Positions 32,241 through 44,002 of a stretch of DNA of 64,000 bases are shown piece after piece. Both the position numbers and the translations under genes were made by a program. The stretch is from Nemophila menziesii (Eukaryota > Streptophyta > Magnoliopsida > Boraginales > Hydrophyllaceae): contig JARWIR010000091.1 of NCBI GenBank assembly GCA_029959085.1, forward strand, positions 1,860,001 to 1,924,000. Reading direction: 5' to 3'. Position 1 is the stretch's first letter. Every line of letters begins with the position of its first letter. Under the pieces are notes generated by a model. That model ran no database searches and had not been told where the DNA came from. It worked only from the letters and a program-made list of their open reading frames with translations.

Positions 32241-33838
32241 GCCTCGAGAGTATGTTCTCTTTCTTTCTTACCATTTCTGTAAATATGTTTATTTGAAAAT
32301 TTTAATTTCTGTTTTTCGAGTCTTTTTCGAGTCTTTTTCGAGTCATGGGGACACGGATCATTTTTGAGTTGGGCGTGTGGGGATTCGTTGTCTCTCATCT
32401 CCACTTTTTCTGTTTTTAGGTAGAAATTAAAATTTTTGATACATGGGAATTAGATGTAGAGTGTATTTAATAGCTTGAAAGCATAATCTCAGTAAATTAA
32501 TGATAGTAAGTAGTATGTTTATGAGCTATGTATTTGTATGCTTTGAGTATTTGCAGGAAAACACACGTTGATAGTAAAGAAATGATTAGTGAGCAATGCG
32601 ATAGAAAGTATGTTCGATCTCAGGGAACCTTGAGAAGTGCGTAGGCCGTGAGATCCAATCTAGTGACAAAACCATTTGATGAAAGTGCTAAAGGTAAGAA
32701 AATAACGAAATTACATAGTGTAGGAAGTGATTAAGGCGGTTCTTTCATATTTGAAGCCTTTGAAGCCTTTTTATACCTTCTCACCTTGTGAATTTTTATT
32801 TTATATGCTATATCCTTCTCAACCCCTTCTAGCCTTTCTAAAGCTTTTTATTGAAACACGTTATAAGCCATATCCCTTTAGATTATAGGACTTTTCCATA
32901 TGACCCGCACTCGAATCGCGATGCATAGACAGTTGTTTTAGAGCTTGAGTTTGGGGTGGTGGGTCCACCATTATGGGAATTGTTATTGGGTTGGGATTTT
33001 TTAGCTTATTAATTGTGCTTTTTGCTTTATATTGATGATGATTCACAAATTTGTATTGTAACCCTTTGCCGGGGTAATAGTGAATGAAAAAGAAGCTACA
33101 AGCTAATTTTGCCAACAAGGGCATTAAAAGAAAAATATATATATGAGAAAATAGCATGATATCTCAACATCAAAAGAGAGTCATAGCTTGAGAAATTGAT
33201 TTAAAAAGAAAAGAAAATATATATTCGGACCGGCAAAGTGGATTTTTATGTGAACATCTTAAGCTTTAATTGGGTTGTTAGGGATGCTAAATCGTGTATC
33301 AAGGAATTCATTGGGTTGAGTGAGAAACGTTTTATGAGAGTAACTCAAGCTCTAGGGCGATTCGTTGATGGCTAGTAAGGAGAGAGCCAAAAGCTCACTC
33401 CAAATTATCCAAATATACTATCATACCATCCCTAAGCCTACATTACAACCTTAAAGACCTTTTGATTCTTTGCTATGTAATTGAGAAGTGATTGAGCCAT
33501 TAAAGAGTAGTTAAGTGGATCTTTGAACACTAGTGAAAATTGATGAACAATCTATAGCTCTCTTGGGGAACTGAGTAAAGTCCCAATCCTTCTTACATTG
33601 CGAAACTAATCTGATCTTGAATTTAAGCCGTGTTGACTGTGGATATGAGAAGTGTACAGATATGTAGTTTATAAATATTATTGCATGAAATTTTCTGAGT
33701 TACGTGCTTTAGGTTTATTCTATATATTCTGCTATGTTCTTTCCATTGTGTTAAGAATTTTATAAGTGTGTATTTATAGACTTCCCTTTGTTTTTATCTT
33801 TATTGTATCGGGACGATACAACTTTGAGTTGAAGGTCT
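32241..33838 (+). other. Element B long non-coding 3' region with polypurine tract
   Basis: No ORF of note. It holds a first PPT-like word (GAGTTGGGCGTGTGGGGA from ~32367), the inverted words CTTTGCCGG (33064) and CCGGCAAAG (33230), a perfect stem-loop (33803-33821) and the PPT (33826-33838, GAGTTGAAGGTCT) abutting the LTR. The same order is seen in C and D. Confidence 0.7.
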
Positions 33839-35362
33839 TGATGTCTCCTCATTTGTGATAGATTTATATTAGAATGAGACATCATTTTTAGTGATTTAGA
33901 AGTCATAAATGTCGATTTTCTTGAGAAATAGTGCACTTTCCTATTTTGAGTCTTGATTTAGTAAAATAATATTTTTAGAGCATATTGGGTTTAATTGTCT
34001 ATTTAGTGTGTAGCTTTAAAGATAATTATGGAGATTAATTAGAGTCCAAGTCAAAGACTACAAGATATGGAAAGAGATTAGCATGGTAATTGGAGATAAG
34101 GAAACAAAAGCTAAAAAGATGGAAAAGGAAAAGCTGCCTAAATCTGGGATTCTGCAGTACACGCCTAGAGAAGTGCTATTTACCCCAAGAAATAGGCCGA
34201 TTTTGGTAATTTACTTTCATAGGGACAAAGATAATTCTGTGAGGATTCTTTTGGTATCTTATGGAGCTCAAACCGACCAATAACGAAGAAGATATGCTCA
34301 AAACGGTCCAGCAGTGTTTATCTTTATTTCCATACGAATTTGAGTTGGGCTAGGAGTCCAATACTTTATCTCTTCCTCAAGAAAACGAATTAGGTCTTCT
34401 AAACACCTATAAATACACCCTTATATCACTTGTAAATCATCCTTACTTAGAAAAACCTTATAATTATTCCTTAGTCATTGTAGAGAGCAAGATGATGTCT
34501 TTTGTAATTTCTTTTAGTTTATTTCCTTCAGGTATGAACTAAACTTCCCATAGCTTGGAATTTGCATAATGTATAATCTATGAATTCTAATTCTTCTATC
34601 TAATTTTTTTTGGGAATTACATGTTTTAATCTGATATTAGCTTCTTACTTAATATTTGTTTATATGTTTTGATTTATTGTCTTTCCTAGAACTGATCACT
34701 TTAGGATTATTTTAATAGTAGTTAGATGGTCTCCTTGACATGGTGTTTAACTATTGAACCACCACATAATGTCTAGTGTCGATATTAGTTCTGACAAAAC
34801 ATGATTCTAATTAGATAGTCATTAGGGTTTGTTTTAATCACCATATCACCAATTGATTGTTGCGTTTGCTTAGAGCCTTAGTAGCGTTTGATAACTCTAA
34901 GAGTGTAACCACGTCTTGGTTGTGCCGTAGCTCCCTTGGTCGCTCTCAAGGTCTAAGGTATGGGAATTTAGAATCCTGACTAAGTATACCAAGAGCTAAT
35001 ATTCTCCCTTATTAACTAGATCTATAGATAGAATTAGAAGGATTAGTGCATACTAGCAAAACCTAAGCTATAACTCTCATATCATATTCTTAATATTTTA
35101 CTTTATTGTCTTTATTTTCCTAGTTTTAATTAGTTATTTTCGAAATTCATATCTTTTAATTCCTGTCTTTTAATTATTTACTTTTACTCGTTATTTCTAC
35201 TCACGCGATTAACACACTTAAGTCCCTGAGAACGAACTCAACTTACTAACTAAAACTTGCATACATCCTGTAATACTTGCAGTACTGTGCCTGTCTAGGG
35301 TGAGAGTGCGTAGTTTCTTGACTTAATTTTATCTTATTTTTATCACACCCTAGGCGACACCA
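33839..35362 (+). repeat. Element B 3' LTR
   Basis: 1524 bp, TGATGTCTCC to GACACCA. TATAAAT at ~34408. Followed by GATTT, identical to the bases before the 5' LTR. Confidence 0.93.
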
Positions 35363-35977
35363 GATTTATACGGTGAATTATCTAATAACAGCGTACCTTA
35401 CTCTCGATCACTATCGAGGATATCTTCACTACCCGAGGCTTCAGATTCTACGCTAAGTCTTTCCTGAAACCAGACACAATGTCAGCGCCAAAGGGAGGTA
35501 CGCTCCTGATGGCACTCTGAGGCTCAACATTAGAATTGTTTTAGTTGGGGATTACTTAAACCGAGGAGATAAGGAGATTTATACTAACTGTATAATAACC
35601 ACATCAATTTTAGAGAGAGAGAGAGAATTTTATGGGGTATTCAGAGTGTACCAACTTCTGCTATGGAAGGAGGTATGTATAGATGCTTAGGAGGCGCGTA
35701 AAGTACTGTCGTAATGCACAACATTAGGAAATAATGAGTGTTCACTATAATCAATCGCGGTTTCCTTCCTATCCTAAACTATTATCCTTGGTCGTGGCTT
35801 TGGGTGACTCGGGATGTCTGCCCTCGGAAGAGTTTGAAACTACTCACCCGTCGACAAAACTTTCCTACCCTCATTCCTTTTCTCAAGTTTGGTTTTTCCA
35901 AGTCTCTTCGGACTCCTTTAGATATCAAGATTATATTTTGGCTTATCAATACCCCTTTTGATTTGTGCGATCAATAT
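35363..35977. other. Old host sequence between elements B and C
   Basis: About 610 bp that was continuous with 25230-25442 before B inserted and with 43422 onward before C inserted. A 75-codon plus-strand frame (35734-35961) is present but I recognise nothing in it. Confidence 0.5.
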
Positions 35978-37551
35978 TGATGTCTTCTCATTTGTGATAA
36001 TATAATATACTTCAGAGACATCATTTTAGGCTTATTTATTAGTTTATAGGTTGATTTTAGCTTAGTTTAGTGCACTTTCCTATTTTGAGTCTTGATTTAG
36101 TAACATAATATTTTTAGAGCATATTGGGTTTAATTGTTTAATTTAGTGTGAAGCTTTAAAGATAATTATGGAGATTAATTAGAGTCCAAGTCAAAGACAA
36201 CAACTTATGGAAAGAGATTTGCATGAAAATTGGAGATAAGGAAACAAAGGCTAAAAAGATGGAAAAGGAAAAGCTGCCTAAATCTGGGATTCTGCATACA
36301 CGTCTACAGATGTGCGTTTTTACCCAAGAAATAGGCCGATTTTGGTAATTTCCTTCTTTTGGGTCAAGATAATTCTGTTGTGATTCTTTTGGTATATTAT
36401 GGAGCAAAAACCGACCAATAACGAAGAAGATATGCTCGAATCGGTCCAGCAGTGTTTATCTTTATTTACATAGAATTTGAGTTGGACTAGGAGTCCATTA
36501 CTTTCCTTCTCCTTCAAGAAAACGAATTAGGTCTTCCTATACCCTATAAATACAGCCTCTTAACACTCTAAAATCATCCTTGGCCAGACCTTAAGGCCAA
36601 GAGGAAGCTGCAACACAAGAGAAGAAGTCTGGAAGGAGCTGTGCATCAATCATGTCTCCTTCAACCTCTTATTTTGTAATTCTTTCTTCTTCTTTTCTTT
36701 GTATGAATTAATTCTATTAATTTAGGTTTTGCATAATGTATAAACTATGAATTCTAATTCTTCTATCTAATTTTCTTTGGGAATTATATGTTTTAATCTG
36801 ATATTAGCTACTTACCTTTATATTTGATTATGTGTTTTGATTTAATGATTGTTTTCCTTGCTAGTACACGAGTATAGGATTACCTTAATAGTAGTTAGAT
36901 GGTCACCGTAATTGGGTGTTTAACTATTGAACCACCACATAACGTCTAGTGTCGATATTAGTTCTGACAAAACATGATTCTAACTAGATAGTCATAGGGT
37001 TTGGTTTAACCACCATATCACCATGATTGCAGTATTTGCTTAGGGCCTTAGTAGCGTTTGATAACCCTATTTGAAATCACTTCTTGGTTGTGCCGTAGCC
37101 CCCTTAATCGCTCTCAAGGTCTAAGGTATGGGAATTTAGAATCCTGACTAAGTATACCAAGAGCTAATATTCTCCCTTATAAACTAGATCTAATAGATAG
37201 AATTAGAAGGATTGGTGCATACTAGTAAAACCTAAGCTATATCTTTCATACTATCTTCTTTTCTTTGCTTTTATTTATTTTCTGTATTTTATTTAGTAGT
37301 TTAGTTTTCTTTATAAAAACCAAATAAAAATCTGTTTTCCTTTTCTTTCTTTGCGTATTATCTTTCTATCTTTTATATCTGCATTTGATAATTTGCATAA
37401 GTTCTCTCTAACTTTCGTCAGTCCCTGAGGAACGAATCTTCTTATCATTAAAACTTGCATACATCCTGTAATACTTGCAGTACCGTGTTAGCTTAGGGTG
37501 TTTATTTGCACTTATTTTATACATCTTTTTATCACACCTTAGGTCACACCA
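35978..37551 (+). repeat. Element C 5' LTR
   Basis: TGATGTCTTC to CACACCA, TATAAATA at ~36545. One base shorter than the 3' LTR. The first 46 nt form the shared hairpin, with one stem position changed. Confidence 0.92.
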
Positions 37552-37557
37552 AGTTTT

Positions 37558-37575
37558 TGGCGCCGCTGCCGGGGA
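37558..37575 (+). other. Element C primer-binding site (tRNA-Asp type)
   Basis: TGGCGCCGCTGCCGGGGA, 6 nt after the LTR. Confidence 0.92.
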
Positions 37576-37740
37576 CTACATCGTTAGTCCTTGTGCAATT
37601 ATCTTGTGCTTTTATTTTAGTTAGTTCTATTTTACGGTTTTCTTTTTAGTTTTTTGTTTTACAGAATTTTTTTAGGCGAAAGGAGATTTATTAGGAGATA
37701 AAGGTTTCAGGCTATTAGATCCTGAAGAAGCTAATACACG

Positions 37741-38791
37741 ATGGAATCTCTCAAGCTCAAGGAGTTAAACCGACAACTTGAGGAAGCACTAGAACAATCG
37801 CGAAACTAGCTCAGAGGAATCTAGTACATACCGCACCTTCATGTCCTAGTTGTGGAGCAAGAGATCACTCGTGGAAATATTGCATGAATAATCCAGCCTC
37901 AATTTCCTTCATGCCTTACCAAAGAGACCATTATTATGATGGTTATTATCAGTCCCAAGGAAATTACGCCGATTATCAGCCCCCGCAGAATTACAATTGG
38001 GTCGGAGATCAACAGACTTATTATCATAATAACCATCACTATGATGATTATTATCAACCACGACCACAATCTCGTTAACCTCCACAACCTATCTATCAAG
38101 AAACGCCGATTTATGATGAAGCTTATCAAGAACCACCTCCTTATTCAATGCAGCAAACCGTACAAGAACAACCTTCGAGTTCGAATTCAACCATGGCTAA
38201 GATAATGAACATAATTGAAGATATAGAAATTAGCCAGCAGGGATACCAAAACTCGCAGAATGCACTTATGGAGATGGTGCAGACAGTGTCACAAATGGTG
38301 AATAAAGTTCAACACCTTGCAAAAGGCAACTCCAAAGTGATACTAGTGCTCCAGAAAACAAGGTTTGCTATGCAGTTGAATTAAGAAGTGGAAAACAACT
38401 ACCTCCACCAAGACCAGAACCAGTCCCTATTCCAGAAACGGGGGGAGAAGAAACAACAGAGGAGGTAGTTGAACAAAAAAGTGTCCAAGAGAAGACACCA
38501 GAAAAGAAAGAGAGCCCGGTGGTAACCAACACATGTCCTCCTCCACCATTCCCTTCACGTGTCAGAAAGGACAATGACCTGGAATTCAAGAAGTTCGTTG
38601 ACATGGTGAACAAATTAGAAATTAAGATGAATGGATTGCCAGAGGAGTGTAATGCTACAAATGAAATCGAGTTACCACTAGAGACACCCTGTCCCACGAA
38701 ATCTTGGATGGCACCATCCATGGTTACGAAGAATCGAGCTGAAAAGTTCGTGGAAATTAGAGGCAAAGAGTGGAAATTTCGTCATCCTTAA
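37741..38791 (+). pseudogene. Element C reduced gag: nucleocapsid knuckle without capsid
   Basis: A short N-terminal piece (from the ATG at 37741) is followed within ~100 bp by the knuckle CPSCGARDHSWKYC (37842-37883) and a Tyr/Gln/Pro-rich tail like that of other gag copies here. Stops lie within it (TAG at ~37807, TAA at 38076-38078), and a frameshift near 38330-38345 moves reading to another register. There a Pro-rich linker ([10 protein letters not shown]) and a NGLPEEC segment, which precedes protease in A and E, are joined to a short unrelated C-terminus ending at 38791. The capsid block and all of pol are absent. Confidence 0.75.
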
Positions 38792-38999
38792 TCAAGGTAA
38801 CACGTCTAACTTTAAAAGACGTAAAACAAAAGTGCTATACGGGAGACAACCCGTAATTTCTTTTATGTTTTTACATTTTTAATTTTTAAATTTATGTTTA
38901 GCTTAGTTAATTTTAGTTGATATTGCATATTTGAGGAAGGTATTAGTGTTTTTGATGATTAGGTATTGGAGAAATCGAGTTAGGGAAGGCGAGCAAAAT

Positions 39000-39295
39000 T
39001 TTTCGGAAAAACTGAAGCAGGGGTGCGGTATACCGGACCTCAGCCGCGGTATACCGCAGGTGAAAAACCCGTGCCACGGTAGAAGCCACGTGTTTTATAC
39101 AGAAAAGAAAAAAGATAAAGCTGATGGGTCCGGTATACCGGACCCTATACCGCGCCATGCACCGCACGAAGAAACACGTGCCACGGGGTAGCTATCACGG
39201 GTATTTTGACGAAGGGAGCTACAGATGTTGCGGGGTACCCTGCGGACTACCCCCTAGTCCGTGCCATGGTCCGTGCGGCGCTGCTGGAGAAAGAA
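39000..39295 (+). repeat. GC-rich tandem repeats of element C
   Basis: AAACCCGTGCCACGG-like words occur near 39065 and 39170, about 105 bp apart, with GCGGTATACCG palindromes around them. Same position as in A and B. Confidence 0.75.
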
Positions 39296-39737
39296 AAAAC
39301 AGGTTTTCAAGCTTATAAAAGAGGGTTGATTCTTATTAGTCCGAATTTACTAAACCTTAAGCCTCTTTCTCCTCTCCAAAACTTGCCCAACTCCATTAGA
39401 GCTCATAAAAACCTTCACCAATCATCAAAACACTACCCAATCACCATGAAAACACATCAAAACTATTCTCCACATCATTACAAGGAAGATTCAACCACCT
39501 ATATCATCCCAAAACACCTTGAATCCAAGAATCAAAAGCTTAAATTTTAGAAATTCATCCTACAATTTCTTAAATCCAAGCCAATCCATGAAGAACTCAT
39601 CTTACCCACATAGATAATCATCATCAAATCACCCTTCCTAACCCAAATTAAGCTTGTACAACCAATAATCAAGAGTTTCAAATTTCAAGAGTGGTTAAAG
39701 CTTTGAGTTGGGGGTCAATTGAGATGATTAAGAGAAC

Positions 39738-40028
39738 ATGAACATTATCTACTATAAGGGAGATGAAGAAAAGCAAGGTATTGGATTAATTGAGAAGAAA
39801 TCAAGTGAGAAAAGTCCTAGTTCCAATTCAAAGGGTAAAACAAGTCGAGAAAAGAGAGGTCAGCTAGCTGTGTGTGATTCAATGGGCAAAAAGATTCCAA
39901 CCTTAGTGAAGAAAACAACACAACCTCTACAAATCAAAGACCTTACACCCAAAGAAAAAGAGAAAGCTTCAAGGGCCCCGATAGCTTCTCCGAAGGAAAC
40001 AATTAAAGGAACTACCTTTTTCTTATAA
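39738..40028 (+). pseudogene. Element C accessory ORF remnant
   Basis: 96 codons matching the N-terminal part of the B accessory ORF: Lys-rich, then a QPLQIKDLTPKEKEKASRAP block against GLTPKEKEETSRA in B. The frame is lost near 40010. Short downstream pieces up to ~40300 still resemble B (for example the GEEEDVAQLIYDEVI-like stretch), so this is a broken and shortened copy. Confidence 0.65.
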
Positions 40029-40299
40029 GAAAGTATTTGAAGAAGAAGTTGAAGGAGAATACATGAAAATTCGTAGAGATTTGGAATGATGGGGTTGTTT
40101 GTGAATTGTATTTTGTGAGGAGAAGAAGAAGATGTGGCACAGTTGATCTATGATGAGGTGATACGAATTTTCGATCTCTCCCATGACGTTATATAATGCA
40201 TCCTATTATGATCCCGTGTCCTGAACAAAGAGCGAATAAGAAGTTGGGTGAAGAAGATACATTAGAATTTAATCCGAGTATCGACAAGGCGAGGTAATA

Positions 40300-41841
40300 G
40301 CCTCGAAGAGTATGTTTTCTTTCTTCCCTACCATTTCTTTATGTGCAATACGTATGCTAATTTTAAATTTTATTTTTCTTGAGTCTTTTTTGAGTCATGG
40401 GGACACAGCTCATTTTTGAGTTGGGGGTGGGGATTCGTTGTCCTCATCTTCCTTTTTGTGTTTGTGCATAAAATTTAAAATTTTTTGGGTTGAAATAGGC
40501 ATAGAATATCTTTGAATGTACCTATTGAGCATGATTTAATTAAGTTAATGATAGTAGGTAGTATGTTTGTGAAAGATGTATTAAATTTGTTCAGCATGCA
40601 TGTATGAAAACAGGAAATAAAGGATAGAATAGTTAATGAGCAATGCTATGAAGTCACGTTGAAACTTAGGGATAGTTATTTGGTGTGTAGAACGTGAGGT
40701 TTGAAATTAGTTGAAAACCCGCTTATCTATGAACTATTAGTGAAACAGTAACAAAATCCGGTAGTTAGAAAAATGAATAAGGCAGTTCTTTCATGATTAA
40801 AACACTTGAAGCCTTTAGACTTTCTCACCCTTTTGTTTGATTATTGTTATTATTATCCGTCTTAGCCCCTCTGAGCCTTTCTAAAGCCTTTTTTGAAATG
40901 CATTATAATCCATACCCTTAGTTTGTAGAACTTATCTATATGACCCGCACGCGAATCGCAAAACCTGAGACAACTCGTTTTAGAGCTTGAGTTTGGGGTG
41001 GTGGGTTTCATCATTAGGGAACATGGGGATTTGGGAATTGTAATTGTGATTTTATTGATGATGAAAAGTATTTATTGTAACCCTTTACCGGGGTAATAGT
41101 GAATGAAAAAGAAGCTACGAGCTAAATTTGCCAACAAGGGCATAAAAAGAAAGAATATATATAGGAAAAATACTGTGATATCTAAACATCAAAAAGAGAA
41201 TCATAGCTATACAAAAGAAAAATTGATTTGAATGAAAATATATATTCGGACCGGCAAAGTGGAATTGTTGTATATCATCATAAAGGGTTTTAATTGGGAT
41301 TTATTGGGGATTCACATTAAAAGCATCAATAAATTGGTTTGAGTGAGAACATCTTCGAGTGGAAACTCAAGCTCTAGGGCAATTCGTTGATGGCTAGTGA
41401 GGAGAGAGCCAAAAGCTCACTTTTCATTATCCAAATATACCACACCCGTACTTAAGCCAAGTTATAACCAAGACCTTAGGATTTCTAACTGCTAGGTGGA
41501 GAAACAATTGATCTATTAGGTAGTAGGCAAGTGGACCATTGGATGCTGTATTTGGGACCTATGAACAACCTATAGCCATTAACCTGAACTAAGTAATCAT
41601 CCTCTCCTTCTGGCATTGCAAAATTAATCTTAACTTGAATTTATGGATTGTTGATTACATGTGTATTAAGCATACTTGTGCATTATTTCTTAAGCATTAC
41701 TACATGAGACTTTTTAGATATTTTGCTCTAGGATCATTCATTATGTTCTGTTCTTATTCTCCTCCTACTTCTTCCTTTTGACTACCCTTCTGTTCTTTAC
41801 TTTTATTGTATCGGGACGATACAACTTTGAGTTGGGGGTCT
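40300..41841 (+). other. Element C long non-coding 3' region with polypurine tract
   Basis: PPT-like word GAGTTGGGGGTGGGGA at 40418-40433; perfect stem-loop 41806-41824; true PPT GAGTTGGGGGTCT at 41829-41841, directly before the LTR. No gene is seen. Confidence 0.75.
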
Positions 41842-43416
41842 TGATGTCTCCTCATTTGTGATAATATAATATACTTCAGAGACATCATTTTAGGCTTATT
41901 TATTAGTTTATAGGTTGATTTTAGCTTAGTTTAGTGCACTTTCCTATTTTGAGTCTTGATTTAGTAACATAATATTTTTAGAGCATATTGGGTTTAATTG
42001 TTTAATTTAGTGTGAAGATTTAAAGATAATTATGTAGATTAATTAGAGTCCAAGTCAAAGACAACAACTTATGGAAAGAGATTTGCATGAAAATTGGAGA
42101 TAAGGAAACAAAGGCTAAAAAGATGGAAAAGGAAAAGCTGCCTAAATCTGGGATTCTGCATACACGTCTACAGATGTGCGTTTTTACCCAAGAAATAGGC
42201 CGATTTTGGTAATTTCCTTCTCTAGGGTCAAGATAATTCTGTTGCGATTCTTTTGGTATATTATGGAGCGAAAACTGACCAATAACGAAGAAGATATGCT
42301 CGAAACGGTCCAGCAGTGTTTATCTTTATTTCCATACGAATTTGAGTTGGACTAGGAGTCCATTACTTTCCTTCTCCTTCAAGAAAACGAATTAGGTCTT
42401 CCTATACCCTATAAATACAGCCTCTTAACACTCTAAAATCATCCTTGTCCAGACCTTAAGGCCAAGAGGAAGCCGCAACACAAGAGAAGAAGTCTGGAAG
42501 GAGTTGTGCATCAATCATGTCTCCTTCAACCTCTTATTTTGTAATTCTTTCTTCTTCTTTTCTTTGTGTGAATTAATTCTATTAGTTTAGGTTTTGCATA
42601 ATGTATAAACTATGAATTCTAATTCTTCTATCTAAGTTTCTTTGGGAATTATATGTTTTAATCTGATATTAGCTACTTACCTTTATATTTGATTATGTGT
42701 TTTGATTTAATGATTGTTTTCCTTGCTAGTGCACGAGTATAGGATTACCTTAATAGTAGTTAGATGGTCACCGTAACTGTGTGTTTAACTATTGAACCAC
42801 CACATAACGTCTAGTGTCGATATTAGTTCTGACAAAACATGATTCTAACTAGATAGTCATAGGGTTTGTTTTAACCACCATATCACCATGATTGCAGTAT
42901 TTGCTTAGGGCCTTAGTAGCGTTTGATAACCCTATTTGAAATCACTTCTTGGTTGTGCCGTAACCCCCTTAATCGCTCTCAAGGTCTAAGGTATGGGAAT
43001 TTAGAATCCTGACTAAGTATACCAAGAGCTAATATTCTCCCTTATAAACTAGATCTAATAGATAGAATTAGAAGGATTGGTGCATACTAGTAAAACCTAA
43101 GCTATATCTTTCATACTATCTTCTTTTCTTTGCTTTTATTTATTTTCTGTCTTTTATTTAGTAGTTTAGTTTTCTTTATAAAAACCAAATAAAAATCTAT
43201 TTTCCTTTCCTTTCTTTGCATATTATCTTTCTATCTTTTATATCTGCATTTGATAATTTGCATAAGTTCTCTCTAACTTTCGTCAGTCCCTGAGGAACGA
43301 ATCTTCTTATCATTAAAACTTGCATACGTCCTGTAATACTTGCAGTACCGTGTTAGCTTAGGGTGTTTATTTGCACTTATTTTATACATCTTTTTATCAC
43401 ACCTTAGGCCACACCA
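41842..43416 (+). repeat. Element C 3' LTR
   Basis: 1575 bp, TGATGTCTCC to CACACCA, followed by AATAT as at the 5' side. Confidence 0.93.
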
Positions 43417-43679
43417 AATATACTTTGCCTGGATATGATCAAAAGGAACCTTTTCCGGTGTTACGCTGATACATGGTTTGGTATGCCCTTTAGTCTTCTT
43501 GACATGCCTTCCCCATGATTCGTTAGTGAGAAGACTAAGGATTACATTGTCCTTTTTTGGATAAAGTTGATTACCGAGTCTTTGTTGGCCTTGAATACTA
43601 ACACTATTTTTAGGAACACACCTCCGAGAGGGTGTCAACAGTATGGGTTGATATTTGCGAGTCTTCTACGAGATTAATC

Positions 43680-43835
43680 TTTGAATTCCTAGGCTATGTT
43701 GGGCTTTAAGAATAAATTTGATTGTCGAGGCTACGTCAAACTTTAATGATAACTTTGATAGCCAAGGATACGCCGGGCTTTAGAAATAACTTTGATTGTT
43801 AAGGCTACGTCAGGCTTTATGAATTTTTTTAATTG
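43680..43835. repeat. Short tandem repeat, ~4 units of ~38-41 bp
   Basis: Units begin GGCTATGTTGGGCTTTAAGA, GGCTACGTCAAACTTTAATG, GGATACGCCGGGCTTTAGAA and GGCTACGTCAGGCTTTATGA, each followed by ATAACTTTGATTGT-like sequence. Imperfect and short; no gene is involved. Confidence 0.6.
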
Positions 43836-43861
43836 TTAGCTCCCATGTTTTTTTGCATCGT

Positions 43862-44002
43862 TGCTCATAAATATTGCAATTTATGTTGAAGCACGTTATT
43901 GGAGCCTTCTTGTGGATGAGCAGGTAATGCTTTCTGAGCATGACTATCAGCATAAGCATCATAAGCGGGTCGTGGTAATTGAGCTGGCTCCACATAGCCT
44001 TG
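43862..44002 (-). pseudogene. Athila-type gag fragment
   Basis: The minus strand reads GYVEPAQLPRPAYDAYADS, then [11 protein letters not shown]. It matches the stretch after the zinc knuckle in elements A and E (DAYTETMNQKALPAQPQEG in A). Only ~45 codons remain. It is cut at 44002-44003 by an LTR start. Confidence 0.65.

Larger units (their letters stand above)
25443..35362 (+). mobile_element. Element B: complete non-autonomous Athila-type retrotransposon
   Basis: Two 1524-bp LTRs (25443-26966 and 33839-35362) are flanked by a perfect 5-bp duplication GATTT (25438-25442 and 35363-35367). In order it has the PBS, a gag frame with one frameshift, a protease, then directly the tail that normally follows integrase, GC-rich tandem repeats, a ~400-codon accessory frame, 1.4 kb of non-coding DNA, and the PPT. 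RT, RNase H and integrase core are absent. By eye the LTRs differ at about 32 positions (~2%), so insertion is fairly recent. It must have been mobilised by enzymes from another element. Confidence 0.93.
35978..43416 (+). mobile_element. Element C: complete, strongly reduced non-autonomous Athila-type retrotransposon
   Basis: LTRs at 35978-37551 (1574 bp) and 41842-43416 (1575 bp) are flanked by a perfect AATAT duplication (35973-35977 and 43417-43421). The interior keeps the PBS, a short gag remnant with the zinc knuckle, GC-rich repeats, a broken accessory ORF, a long 3' non-coding part and a clear PPT. Capsid, protease, RT, RNase H and integrase are missing. By eye the LTRs differ at ~29 positions (~2%), similar to B. 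Confidence 0.93.

Noticed and set aside
34083..34283. 66-codon frame in the B 3' LTR, repeated in the 5' LTR
   Set aside because: It sits in U3 upstream of the TATA box, is not kept in the C or D LTRs, and has no homology I can recognise.
43273..43638. 121-codon minus-strand frame
   Set aside because: It crosses the 3' LTR boundary of element C at 43416; one half is LTR sequence and the rest has no recognisable family.
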